Source: Aquatica leii (taxonomy: Eukaryota; Arthropoda; Insecta; Coleoptera; Lampyridae). From it: a stretch of DNA of 64,000 nt. Location: the NCBI GenBank assembly GCA_035610365.1, contig CM069432.1, positions 221,238,532-221,302,531 of the forward strand. The letters run 5' to 3'. The notes below the pieces were generated by a model. It was not told where the DNA came from, did no database searches, and saw nothing but the letters and a program-made list of their open reading frames with translations. Shown piece after piece: positions 1-10,682 of this stretch (its first letter is position 1; every line of letters starts with the position of its first letter). Made by a program: the position numbers and the translations under genes.

Positions 1-1199
1 ACTTCAAAAAATGTACTAAAAAGTAAAAAACAATATAATTTAGTGGTTACAATCGTCAATGTAAATTAGAAAGTTTATCCATTTTCTTATGGTTGCCATT
101 ATCAGAATTTAACCAAATTGAAAAAAGATCACTTCTAAATACCCTCTTTCTGATAAACAAAAAAATCATTGAAATCAATCAGCGTGGTAAAGATTGATCG
201 ATGAACATACCATACATTAAAGAAATCCGACAAATTAAGAACCGCCTCTTTTCTTTGAAGTCTGTTGAAAAATAATTGAGTATGTGAATGTGATACGATA
301 AATATGCCTTGTTCTGTTTTCCGTTTTTATTGTTTTATTCCGATGGAGACGATAAAACTTTTGCAAAACATAAAGTTTTTGCACGCTATATACATTACAC
401 AACGTAATTTATTTATTAACTTCAAAATATTTTATTACCTACATAATGCCATAAGGATATCTGAAAACGTTCACACTACTTACAAGCATTGCACCAACAA
501 CTGATTTTGTAAGTTTCAACAAGTTTATTTTAAAATAGCACATTTCTTTAACTATTAAATTTATGAAAACATTTAATCCTATATTAATTTTCTTTTTAAA
601 CTATAAAATAACACCACACAATTCTAAAATAGTTTTAGACTAACAGGCTTACACTCAAAAATTATTACTTAATTTAAAAAATTAATTTAATTGGCATGAT
701 TTTGATTTTAATAAAAATCGAAATGTCGCCCTTTATATAGTAAATGAAAATTTGAAAACGTAATTAAGAATCAAAAAATTTGGCCTAAATCCTGAAGAAT
801 TTTAATTCAAATTTCTAATTATTATATACCATCATACATGAACGTAACTACCGAAACTGTGGCTGCGGGTATCGCTATTGGAATTGGATTCTCCAATAGT
901 GGAGGATTGTATATGACTTCGTTTCGTTTATATCACTAAAAATATACATAAAGTACACCAAAAATGTAAATGATGCTTAGATAGTTGCTGCAACACTTCA
1001 AATTCAGTAACTACTGATAAGTGCTGATCAAAAAAATCTTACACATGAAAATGCTCTAGCGCGGAAGCTGTTGTTAGACAACATTACGAAAAAATAAGTA
1101 CTGCACCGTTTGTGCTAGAGCTGACAATAAGCAGCATAAATCAAAAAATCACACCTCTGTTACAAGAATTATGAAAAGTCGGCGAGTAATTAAGAAACA
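1..1199. other. AT-rich sequence, nothing recognised
   Basis: No open frame here resembles a known protein, and no repeat of it was noticed elsewhere in the window. The longest ATG frame (304-504) is only 66 codons of low-complexity residues and has no splice or poly(A) context. Confidence 0.6.
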
Positions 1200-1214
1200 G
1201 CAATAATAGTCAAA

Positions 1215-1936
1215 GCTTTAAAAAAAACTGGTGTGGTCACTACATGACTTTCCTATAAGGAATGATGAAGGAATATCTACAATTTTTTTAAAGGTTTGTA
1301 TTGACTTCCTAGCATGCTATAATTTTTTTTGAAATTTTTCTCCTTGAGTTCATTAAATATATAACCAAAATATAACAAATTAAACTTATGTTGTCATATT
1401 GACTAATTCCTATATTTGTGCGCCTCGATATTGCTTTTCCTTTTAGTAAATCAGTAAATATGATTATTTTTAACGTATCTTGTTTTCTCTTCATGATATC
1501 GAGTTTTTTTCTAAAAAACACCGTCGCAGGCAGGATTCGAACCTAGATTATATTTGCGAATTCATTTTAAATTATAAATAAAATATCTAATAAACTGTTA
1601 ATGTTAGAAAAATGTTTTATTTGAATAAATTGTTAGGAAGAGTTATCTCTATAAGAAACTAAAAAATAATTCGAATAATTTACATACGTACAAAATTACA
1701 TAAGAAAAACTGTTAAAAATGGCGGATACACCCACTTCCGGTTTCTTTATTAGACCCATCTTTTGATAAAACCGAGAAAATATAAAAAGCCAGCTCCATA
1801 CCAAATTTCAATTTACTAGGACTTTTGGCTCGAAAGTTATCGTGGGTACATCCAAAAATAATGTAAGGAAGACGCAGCAATCCGTGTATAAACAAGTCAA
1901 AAAAATATAGAGAAAAATTGTTATTTTTAACGCCAA
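1215..1936 (-). repeat. Composite tandem-repeat element, copy A: tail plus one ~457-bp unit
   Basis: Reverse-complement match to the element at 23434-25015. Positions 1215-1465 match its tail: the shared words include the block around the palindrome-like ctttcctataagg and the block ending in agcatgct. Positions 1466-1936 are a single repeat unit carrying the tRNA-like B-box ggttcgaatcctgcctgcg (read on the minus strand, about 1527-1546) next to a T-run. No head segment is present, so this is a 5'-shortened copy. The order tail-unit matches the other copies, which shows that the element has fixed ends and is not just a free satellite. Confidence 0.7.
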
Positions 1937-2456
1937 AATTGTGAGTTATTTTTGTAAAAAATAAATTGAAACTATAAATTACCTAAGCATGTTAGTGGAA
2001 AAGTATTCTATTTTTCTATAAAACGTAATTATAAAGCGCGCTGTGCAGCCGCCATTGCAAGGTTCAATTCAATGCAACTACTTACTAAACTTCGTAAGAC
2101 AATCGGTAGCGCAGACTAAAACGACTAGTTGACTTTGAGTTAAAACAGGATCTTAAAATAAAAACTGTTTTTAAGAGTTAAGAAAAAAATATCCAAAAAG
2201 ACATAAGAAAGTCCAAGATAACAAAAAACTGCAGAGTTAACAGATTACGGAGAAAACGGTCAGAAACAAGATTTATCGAAAGACATTTCTGTGATAGAAA
2301 ACAAATCGGCAAACAAAAGAAGAACGAGATATACTGTACAAAATGAAACTGTTACACAGGCAGATAACAGTGCGGTTTCTCCGTTAGGTCATTTGGAAAC
2401 TTTCTATTATTCATTTACAATTGCAAACATGTAACGTTTAAATTCTTAACGAATGC
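1937..2456. other. Unassigned sequence
   Basis: Slightly less AT-rich than its surroundings between 2030 and 2120, but no coding frame or repeat partner was recognised. It ends where the truncated 3' LTR of the Gypsy element begins. Confidence 0.5.
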
Positions 2457-2597
2457 GCAAAAATATAAGCGGAAGCGATACGTTTAACTCGGGAGGCCAA
2501 ACCGGGATCCCTACCCTGGTAGCTGTATCTTGTCTTGAAATTTTGAGAAGGGATACTTGTTGGCGCTAGATTTAAATTCAAAATTAAGTCCACTACA
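2457..2597 (-). repeat. Partial 3' LTR of the Gypsy element
   Basis: Starts with TGTAGTGGAC on the minus strand directly after the polypurine tract and aligns with the first ~140 bp of the 5' LTR, including the shared block tcgggaggccaaa. Similarity stops near 2457, so the outer ~100 bp are lost. The two LTRs differ at several sites, which indicates an old insertion. Confidence 0.75.
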
Positions 2598-2610
2598 TTA
2601 CCCCTTCTCT
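2598..2610 (-). promoter_or_regulatory. Polypurine tract (plus-strand primer site)
   Basis: The minus strand reads agagaaggggtaa immediately before the LTR start TGTAG. Its position and composition are those expected of an LTR-retroelement polypurine tract. Confidence 0.7.
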
Positions 2611-2639
2611 AGTAAAAGCGTGTCGAATTTATTCAAAGG

Positions 2640-3370
2640 TTGAAACAAACTGGTAACTTCACTGCTCATCCCGACTTTGTTTTCGTTACTTGGGGGTTTA
2701 ACGGAATTCCAATTGAAGTGTCACTGCCCTCAGTCACAGTCCTTAATTTGTTGCAGCCTGATGCCGTTAGAAAGACTGGCTTCAGTCTGTCTGCCAATAT
2801 ATTTTTTAACTTGGTCTTGACTTTCACTTGAAAAATTTTATCAGTAATCCGAGCGACGATTTTGTACGACCCGGTGTAGGGGGGTTGTAGCGGTCGTCGA
2901 ATCGAGTCATCGCTTACGAAAACGTGACTGCACTTTGATAGTTCAGACTAAACGAATATTTGTTGCTTTCCATGATGCGTTGCAAGCGTCGGTCGCAGCT
3001 GTCGCGTGTGTTCACGTAGTTTTGTAGATCATTGCTGACTTCCTTTTCACTGATGATAGATTCTCCGGGCAAGCTTAATGTTTCTCCATACAACATTTTT
3101 GCTGCGGAATTTTTGATATGTCGTGCGGAAACCCAACAGTACCGTTAGTAAAACGTCGGCCCATTATTCGGTTTCGTGACAGATAATCGCATCTTTTAAC
3201 GTTCTGTGCCAGCGTTCTAGCATTCTGTTGCTTTTTGGGTTGTATGCTGTCGTTTTTGTTCGTTTTGTTGCTAACATATTAGTTAGTGAAGACAACAGAA
3301 CGGATTCGTATTGTCGTCCTTGATCTGTAATAATAGATTCAGGGACTCTAAAACGAGAAATTGTAGCCAA
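2640..3370 (-). pseudogene. Gypsy integrase, catalytic C-terminal half and tail (broken)
   Basis: Translation from 3370 leftwards gives the integrase core words ESIITDQGRQYES and TAYNPKSNRMLERWHRTLK, which carry the second catalytic Asp and the Glu region of the DDE core. Further frames (3096-2914 and about 2910-2640) give the downstream integrase tail, including LYGETLSLPGE and a KIVARITDK-type C-terminal module. At least two frame changes separate these parts. The first catalytic Asp and about 90 residues before ISRF are missing because foreign DNA has replaced them (3373-3844). Confidence 0.75.
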
Positions 3371-3372
3371 TT

Positions 3373-3844
3373 CTTTAATTAAATACTGTAATTATTAGAA
3401 ATTATGGTTTATTTTTTCAATTCGAACAAAGGTAAAAAGAAGAATTTTATTAAACTTGAGAAGAACAGGTGTATAATAATAATTTAATTACGCAAAATCA
3501 GAAAAAAGAAGTGTCTTTGAAAGCTTATTAACTTTTGTTTGCAATTTTTGTCATAAAACTGATACAATTTCCATGAATTACACGAACACATAGATACAGT
3601 GAACTTTGAGCAAATAGCAACTGGTGTTACAGAATATCGTTTTCCAGAAGAAGTTAGGGTTGTGGATCTGCGCCTTACTGGTCTCGCGCTTTAGTGGCCC
3701 CGCGCCGACGAGTCTTGCGCCTAAGTGTCTTGCGCCTACCTAGACCCGCGCCTTAGCGTCTCTGCGCCGAAGTGGCCCGCGCCGAAGTGGCCGCGCCTAA
3801 ATGGCCGCGCCTAAGTGGCCGCGCCTAAATGTCCTAGACTGTGT
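3373..3844. other. Foreign insert inside Gypsy integrase, with GC-rich minisatellite at 3666-3842
   Basis: Integrase similarity breaks off after about 3845 (word SPIGHFPVPSSRFQQVHL on the minus strand) and resumes near 3370. The intervening DNA does not translate as integrase. Its left ~290 bp are AT-rich and unrecognised. Its right part (3666-3842) has about twelve GCGC(C) blocks spaced roughly 9-18 bp, for example repeats of ggccgcgcctaa. No clear target-site duplication was found, and about 90 integrase codons are missing at the junction. Confidence 0.7.
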
Positions 3845-4250
3845 TTAAGTGTACCTGCTGAAACCGGCTGCTAGGTACTGGAAAATGACCGATAGGCGAT
3901 TTTGTATGTCACTGTACTTTTGAACGTTAACATGGAATACAAGTTCGTACCCATGCGGTAACGTCTTTCCGCACTAATGTACAAACGAATTTCCTTGTTT
4001 ACTGTCTCAATGTGGATTCTTTGCTTACATGTGCTAAATTATGAGTTGCGTTAAAAATTTGTCGGTGTAATGTTTTAGGGATGTACGGACGAATGTTACC
4101 TGTAGAGATGTCACAGTATAGTGGTGAATTGTCACTTGCGGAGAAATACTGTTGCAGCATAAGTGAGGTAGTGGGCGTATTTAACAAGTTCCAAAGTTCT
4201 GCGTTACTGCTTTATTCACTTGCGATTTCTCTTAAGTCTATCGCGGGTAG
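3845..4250 (-). pseudogene. Gypsy integrase, zinc-binding N-terminal part (broken)
   Basis: The minus strand encodes DISTGNIRPYIPKTLHRQIF, then HNLAHVSKESTLRQ, a stop, and TRKFVC...RKDVTAWVRTCIPC. This is the HHCC zinc-binding region of a Ty3/Gypsy integrase with its second Cys pair visible. One in-frame stop follows LRQ and another follows CIPC. The upstream word LPAIDLREIASE links it to RNase H. Confidence 0.75.
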
Positions 4251-4259
4251 CTGAACAGC

Positions 4260-5440
4260 TTCGAGGCGGGAGAGGGCGTCGGCCACGGTGTTATCCGCAC
4301 CCGCTATAAAAATGATATCTGTGGTAAGCTGACCTATAAAATCGAGATGCCATTGCTGTCGTGATGTAGCTTTATAAGATTTTTGCTGGGACGCAAATGT
4401 TTATGGCTTGTGATCCGTTTTTATTATTACACGATGTCCTTCGATTATGCACCTAAAATTCTCTATCGTGCCATATATTGCGTATAGCTCTCGATAGTAG
4501 GCACTGTATTTTTGCTGCGCCTCACTTAGTTTTTTGGAAAAAATGCAAGTGACTGCCATTTATCAAATGCTTCTTCTGCTTCTGAAGTCCATTTGATTAC
4601 TCTTTTGTCGTTACGCTTGCTATCCTTGCAGTAGCTGTTCAAAATTGCTTGATTTCTTGCACCGTTTTTAATAAATCGTCTATAAAAATTTATACTACCC
4701 AAAAAACGTCGAAGTTCTACAATAGCTGTAGGTTTCTTCATGTTAAGAATTGTCTCAATTTTGGAAAGCGAAGGCATTGTCCCTTCATCGGAGATGAGAT
4801 AGCTTAAGTATTTTAATGGTTTGACTCCTAGTACGGACTTGATGGAGTTTACCGCGATACCGTAGGTGTTCAGCCGCTGGAAGACGATTTCCAAGTGTTC
4901 TAGGTGCTTTTGTTGGTTGGCGGAAGTCACTAGAATATCGTCGATGTAGCAATAACAAAATTCTTGTCCTTGTAACACCATATTCATGAAACGTTGAAAA
5001 GTTTGCGTGACGTTTTGCAACCCGAACGTCATGAATGAAAACTCAAATAATCCAAATGGCGTAGATACGGCAGTTTTCTGGATGCCACCTTCTACTACTA
5101 GAATTTGATGATATGCTTGCACTAAATCTAATTTAGAAAATACTTTTTTAGCATTTAGTTTATATGAAAAATCCATGATGTGCACAATTGGGTAACGGTC
5201 GGGTACCGTAACAAAGTTAAAGCGACGGTAATCTCCACAAGGTCGCCATTCACCTGACTTCTTTTCCACTAAGTGTAATGGCCTAGACCATAGACTACTG
5301 GACGGCCTACATATCCCTTGCTGTAGCATAAAGTCGGATTCTGCCTTCGCTGCTTTTGCTTTCTCTGGAGGGAGGCGACGTGGGCTGTTCAGGTGACGAT
5401 GTGGTGTACTACCATGTGCTTCCTGGTTGCCGTAAATACT
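4260..5440 (-). pseudogene. Gypsy reverse transcriptase and RNase H (broken)
   Basis: An open frame from about 5440 down to 4526 shows reverse-transcriptase blocks in order: [39 protein letters not shown], the catalytic YIDDILV, and the thumb/linker [15 protein letters not shown]. After a frame change, 4520-4380 reads as RNase H (YRELYAIYGTIENFRCIIEG and TDHKP). Key Asp residues of the polymerase site are present. The frame is continuous for about 300 codons, but upstream protease and downstream RNase H are in other frames. It would act in the cytoplasmic virus-like particle if intact. Confidence 0.85.
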
Positions 5441-5559
5441 GTTGTACAGGTTATAAATTGAAATTTCGCTAATATTTCGTGATAAATTGAGGTTTTTGCC
5501 ACCGTTGTTACGGTTACGACATTGCATTGAGCTACCGTGCCTATTGTTGATAATCGAGT

Positions 5560-5787
5560 AATGTTGTCGATTAAACGGCAATTTTGTAAGTCTACGAGGA
5601 GTCCGTGATACCTCAAGAAGTCGGCGCCTAAAATTGGTCGGGACACATCGGCTTCTATAAATTTCCACCGAAAAGCACGTCGTAGGTTTAAACTTAGTGA
5701 TTTTTTACCGTACGACGCCGACGGTCCGTCTTGTTTTCCGATTTTGTTGCGGCGCGAAAATTGCACGGTGATCTACACTTTCTTGCG
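5560..5787 (-). pseudogene. Gypsy aspartic protease, C-terminal part (broken)
   Basis: The frame from 5766 reads IGKQDGPSASY, then [20 protein letters not shown] and [12 protein letters not shown]. This is the end of a Gypsy protease; the ILGADFL block is its conserved C-terminal segment. The N-terminal DTG active-site part is not recognisable. It lies between gag and reverse transcriptase, as expected, in a different frame from both. Confidence 0.7.
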
Positions 5788-6345
5788 TTATTTCCGAATT
5801 TTCGGTGATAATAGCACTGGCTGTCGCGATTTGCACTTTGACCTCGCGAACGTGAATAGGGTCATCTGTTCCATCTTGACAACCGTTCGATTTTGTTGCG
5901 TAAGTTCCGCTATTTGTCTTTCTAATAAAGCGACACTAGTTGTAGATAATTCTTCCTTCGGTGCCTGTTGTGGGTGGGTTGATTTACTAATTGCGGCAAC
6001 GCTGTAACTACCAATTTTCAAAATTTTATCTGCTATTTCCGCTAGTTTCTCTAACTTTACGTCTTTACTGACTGATAATACGATTTGAATTTGGGATGGC
6101 ATTCATTGCAACCATAGCGTGCGTAACACTCCTTCGTCTATGCTAAGGCCTTCATTTTGCGTAAAAGTTGCGATGGCTGTCTGTCTCCCAACTCTAGGTC
6201 GGTTAACAATGTCCTTAGTTGCTTCTCTTGTGAATCTGTAAACCTGGCTATTAGTTGGCACTTCAGGGCTTCGTATTCATCTGTAGCAGGTGGGTTTTTG
6301 ATAACGTCCGCGACTTGTTGGAGGACGTTAGAGTCCAATGCCGCT
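5788..6345 (-). pseudogene. Gypsy gag (broken)
   Basis: Two adjacent open pieces (6338-6138 and 6102-5788) read as a typical insect Gypsy gag: DEYEALKCQLIARFTDSQEK, LGDRQPSQLLRKMKALA, then PSQIQIVLSVS and LEKLAEIADKI. A frame change separates them. Only a remnant of the following nucleocapsid region can be seen (CKSRQPVL), without an intact zinc knuckle. The start of gag is degraded. Confidence 0.75.
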
Positions 6346-6608
6346 ACAAACGTATAATATTTGGTGGTGTCAGCTCAAACTCCAAATTGGTAAAACTGCG
6401 CGTCCACCGCAAACCACAACAATGACCGCTTCTTCCAAAAGCATGGTAGTTTAATGTGTCTGATTTCGCTGACTTTCGTTGAAGCTTTTGGCTCTTGGTT
6501 AACCGAATTGTCGTTTGAATCATGTTCTTATTTGTTGCAAAAGTCGCTTTAGCACTTTACACTCCACGCCTCGTGTTAAGTCGAAATTTATTTAACTTTT
6601 ATTTAAAT

Positions 6609-6623
6609 CGTCACGGGTCACCA
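6609..6623 (-). promoter_or_regulatory. Primer-binding site, tRNA-Trp-like
   Basis: On the minus strand TGGTGACCCGTGACG follows the LTR end directly. The first nine bases equal the complement of a metazoan tRNA-Trp 3' end; the rest differs by a small shift. CsRn1-type Gypsy elements are known to use tRNA-Trp. Confidence 0.55.
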
Positions 6624-6624
6624 A

Positions 6625-6866
6625 TTTTAGCGTGTTTGTCGTTAATCAAAATAAAATTACAAAAATAAACATTTAATTATAAATTAAATAAATAATTAAG
6701 AAAACAGTTAAAGATAAATAAAAATATAAGCGGAAGCGATACGTTTAACTCGGGAGGCCAAATTGGAATATATCCCTTGCCTGGTGGCTGTATCTTGTCT
6801 TGAAGTTTTGAGAAGGATACTTCCATTAGATACGCTAGATTTAAATTCAAAATTAAGTCCGCTACA
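6625..6866 (-). repeat. 5' LTR of the Gypsy element
   Basis: About 242 bp, starting TGTAGCGGAC on the minus strand and ending ...CGCTAAAAT next to the primer site. TAGCG near the start and CGCTA near the end form short inverted termini. It shares about 140 bp with the partial LTR at 2457-2597. Confidence 0.7.
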
Positions 6867-9361
6867 GATCTATATGCTAGTATTAAAAATTCAATAGTAC
6901 GCTTAAAATCGAAAGCCCCAATATAATTATAATTAAAATAAATTGACACTTTCGATTTTTAAAATAAGAAAATCATTTTCAAATTAAAATAATTAAATTT
7001 GATAATTACGAAGTATAAAATTACCAAAAACCTTACCAAACTTACACGTGCGCACAATAAACTTTTCTTGTTTGTTTTTGATAAGATATTTCTTAATTTA
7101 TGCTTCGTAATCATCACACACAATTACAACTTTTTTCGTTTGCCAAATTTAATTATTTTAGTAGTAGTGACGATTTTAAAGATCGAAACAGTTGTCAAGT
7201 TATAGTTTATATTACGGCCTACGATTTTAACAGTTCTATTGGATTTTTAATTTAATAATGTGTTGATATAATATACATACATTTTTATTTACCTATTTTT
7301 TTTAATATAAAGATTATACATATTCGCTAAAAAATAAAAAATATAAAAATCATATTTGGTATCCGGAAACCGTAATGTCAAGTACAGCTGAATTTACTAG
7401 GTTTTTTTGAATAATCGCAAAGGTATACGGTTGTAACAGCGCCACCTAAAGCACATTTTTCTTTGCAACGTAGACCTAAAAAAACGTACTAGTTTTTAGA
7501 ATAATTATTTAACTTTACTTATTTTTCAAGATATATATTCAAACACCGACATGTACATGTAAGCATTACTAGTTTATTTTATGATTAACACTTGAATGAA
7601 TTAATCTTGTATTATCACAAAGTGCTGCATGTTTTTTTAGTGTGTTTCAATTAGATTTGAAACTGCAAAATTGTAAAGTTGTTTAAACCTTTCTTCTAAC
7701 ACAATTCGTGTTTAGTTTGTGTAATCTCATAATGAAATTTTCAAAGCGTTAATTTTAAAATTTTAATTATTGCTGTAAAAACAGACTAAAAGTAGATAAA
7801 CAGATATACTAAAAATAGAAAAAAAAAACAGAAATTTATCAAATATGAACAGATAAGCTAAACAATACAGCTAACTTAAAGTAGACATGAAGAAAAATGT
7901 ATCGTTGTTAACAAAGACATTTTGTTATTCTAAAAATGCTGTTTGATTAAGTTAAATAAACTATTGAAATCTATGTCAAAGCTATTATAACTAAAACAAA
8001 ACGAGTCTTAAAAAACATATTGGCTTAGCATTAATTTCAGACTGTTTCATTTGGTAGAAAATAAGTATGTTCACGCTCGGATGTACGCTAAGACTCGCAA
8101 TTTTTTATTAGAAGTGCGGCATGTTAAAGTGCCACCGCAATCAGGTTCGCGCCTGACCACGTCACTTTGTTGTTAATGTCAGTTCATCAAAGAAATCAAA
8201 CCGCAGATAAACCACCTTTTCCTAGAGTACCTACACTAAATTATTAATAAAAGCTTGGCTAAAAAACTAGAAATACGTTCTAAATCTCAAACAAAGAAAA
8301 GACCTGCTTAAAAAAGCTGATCGTATTTTATGCTATTGTAAAGTTGTTGCAATAAAATTAGCTTAGTCGTTAGGAAAACCTAAAGAAGTAACAGTGCTTC
8401 TACCGGGCAACGCAGCAAAATACTAATTGTTGGTTAGTTCAATTTACAAGATCGCAAGAATTAAATACATTTTCATAGAAACGCGATCTAAATCTTTAAC
8501 ATAAAAAATTATTACATTTTTGAGTATCGTCAGCACTCGAAAACGCTCTTAATGTATTTCCACAATTATACTAGAATTTATTGCTTTCTTTTACTGTTTA
8601 CGTTGGGATTTAAAACTAAATTATTATCAAGATCAGTTACTGATTATCACGAGCTTGCTAATCCAACGAGTAAATCTTTATAGTATTTTAGTTTAGATTC
8701 TTGTCGTAGACCCATTTACCATAAAATAGATTATACATCATATGTAGAATTAATTTAATAAGAAAAGCGTGATAGAACCATAAAATGTGATCTCTATGAC
8801 GTTTAGTCATGTTCTTAGACTTCCAATCAAAACTAAATTAATTTTTTTTCTAGAACACAACCGTTTTTATTTTCGGTTTATTTAGTTGTTGCTGCACGCA
8901 AATATAGTACTTAATCGCCGATTTTAAGAACATTTTAACAATAGTGTGAAAAAAAAACACTAACAAACACGTAATAAAACATCTATGTGTTACGTGTGTG
9001 TGTGTGTGTGTGTGTGTGTTGGATAATTTCAATACTCTTTTATAAAATTTCAGCAACCGTGAGCAACTGAAAAACAGTAATATTGCTACTACTTGCGTCT
9101 ATCATTTTAAGTAAATTTTTACAATGTCGAATACTTTATATTTATCGCATCATACGTTATAAGTTTATTATTTACTCATTTCTACCAGTTATCATTAGTG
9201 ATTATTTGTATAATATGCACCATATTATTTTTTATTAAGTATTTGCATACTTTAAGATTATTTATAATAACAAACACTTTTACATATAATATAAAAAATC
9301 TAGATTAATCTGTTTCATTTAATATTAAGTAGACCGACGATATAATGTTATTTTATTACAG
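6867..9361. other. Non-coding AT-rich stretch
   Basis: No coding similarity was seen. It contains a (TG)n microsatellite at 8994-9019. An upstream exon of the gene at 9362 should lie in or before this stretch but could not be identified. The 68-codon ATG frame at 6999-7205 lacks supporting context. Confidence 0.5.
8994..9019. repeat. (TG)n microsatellite
   Basis: About 12-13 uninterrupted TG dinucleotides. Confidence 0.9.
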
Positions 9362-9871
9362 GCTCGATAAGTTTGATGAACATATTAAAAAACTAAATGA
9401 TAAACCAGTAATAGTAGTTCTTATTCATCAAATACTACTAAAACTAATTTATTTTTATATATTTTTTCCTAACTACGTTTCGCATATTTATCAAATACCT
9501 TTTTTAATGTGGATAGATGTAACGATACTTTCGTTAGTAATTATGTGCATAGAAACTTACCACCAATATCATCATACTGAAAATTCGGTAAGTAGGTAAT
9601 TAATAAAATTCCAATCAAATGTTTTTCACTTCTTATCTTATTATAGGTTGCGTGGAATGTTTCTAATTTCAAAAAAGCAGTTTTGTCATATCAACAAAAA
9701 TGGATACTTTTCTTCGGAATTAATGTATTAATTTCTAAAACTGTAGGCTACATGCTGTTGTTTTTAAACCCTAGCATTGATTACTTTACTATACCTTATA
9801 TGACGTTTTTTGATATCAGTTCTCTGTCTCTTCTAGGACTTTGTTTGTTATCGCTAAAAATTGTAAATTAA
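9362..9871 (+). CDS. 3' part of a probable multi-pass membrane-protein gene (two exons)
   Basis: Two frames join across a clear 59-bp intron (9588-9646; donor GTAAGT, acceptor ttattatag) in phase 0. The first exon piece begins after a good acceptor (ttttattacag, ending 9361) and encodes LDKFDEHIKKLNDK followed by two hydrophobic stretches. The second exon (9647-9871) encodes VAWNVSNFKKAVLSYQQKW, two more hydrophobic stretches around GYMLLFLNPSIDYF, and ends with TAA. The joined piece is about 155 residues with roughly four membrane segments. An AATAAA at 9870-9875 overlaps the stop. The first base at 9362 completes a split codon, so at least one upstream exon is missing. I do not recognise the family. 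The consistent frames, splice sites and poly(A) signal argue for a real gene. Confidence 0.55.
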
Positions 9872-9875
9872 TAAA
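9870..9875 (+). terminator. Poly(A) signal AATAAA
   Basis: Overlaps the TAA stop of the membrane-protein frame; correctly placed for 3'-end formation of a very short 3' UTR. Confidence 0.45.
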
Positions 9876-10597
9876 AATTTTGATATATCTAACAAAAATA
9901 TTGTATTTAACTTGTTACCATAAATAGTACTGTTTTTTTTTAATTTTTGTTTATATCCTTCCCAAATTCTGGTGTAGAACGAATTTTACAATGACAACAA
10001 ATATTACTGAATTATCAAATCGTTTTTGTCATACAATTAGATTTGACAATGAATTCTATAACAAATACGTACACACGGTGTTATCACAAGTGAACCCCAT
10101 TTGGTTCATATGATTAATGAGATAATCAAATGCGCCGAGTTTACCCCAAATTAATTATTTTATTTTGGTAAATGGACTTTCTAATACTGTTACGATTATA
10201 TTAATTTAGCATAAGTTTCAATATCTTCAATCAACGTGACGTCATCATAAAAATTTTCCGAATAAACTAAACCACATTAATGAAATGGCGTGTGAGTCTC
10301 CAGGAACCGCTAATGACAATAAGAGAAAATTAAAGTAAATCACAATAACATGAGCAATGCTTACCCCAGGAAAATGTTTACAAAACAGAGAAAATACTAC
10401 ACCCATTTATACCATGGATGAATGTGAATAATTAGAAGTGATAACTTCGCTGAGCACTTACGTTAGAACATATATGCGAAGCAGACCACAGTAAAAGTAA
10501 AAGTTTTCTCCCATCGATATTTCGATATCAAACATTAATGAATTAACAGCACTCCCTTCCAAAACAGCGGGAAGTGGGCGTTCCGGAAATAAATCTT
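9876..10597. other. Non-coding AT-rich stretch
   Basis: Nothing was recognised between the end of the membrane-protein gene and the LINE insertion site. Its last bases form the left target-site duplication. Confidence 0.5.
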
Positions 10598-10610
10598 ATA
10601 CATGATACCA
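10598..10610. repeat. Left target-site duplication of the LINE
   Basis: ATACATGATACCA here is repeated exactly at 14799-14811 and brackets the LINE. Confidence 0.75.
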
Positions 10611-10682
10611 TACCATAATAAATAAAATAAATAATAAGTAAATAATAAGTAAATAATAAGTAATAACAAAAGGGGGAAAGGG

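Larger units (their letters stand above)
2457..6866 (-). mobile_element. Decayed Ty3/Gypsy LTR retrotransposon (CsRn1-like)
   Basis: On the minus strand the order is 5' LTR (6866-6625), primer-binding site, gag, protease, reverse transcriptase, RNase H, integrase, polypurine tract, partial 3' LTR (2597-2457). This is the standard Ty3/Gypsy order. The gag words LGDRQPSQLLRKMKALA and the protease word [20 protein letters not shown] are typical of insect Gypsy families, and the primer site resembles the 3' end of tRNA-Trp, as in the CsRn1 group. The coding region is broken by many frameshifts and stops, integrase is split by a foreign insert, and the 3' LTR is truncated. It cannot encode an active element. 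Clade assignment rests on remembered family features, not on a tree. Confidence 0.85.

Noticed and set aside
6999-7205. 68-codon ATG frame next to the Gypsy 5' LTR
   Set aside because: Low-complexity hydrophobic residues, no splice or poly(A) context, no similarity.
8105-8160. Possible tRNA T-arm near CAGGTTCGCGCCTG
   Set aside because: A short palindrome only; no cloverleaf can be built around it.
8850-9056. Frame with alternating His-Thr
   Set aside because: Produced by the (TG)n microsatellite.
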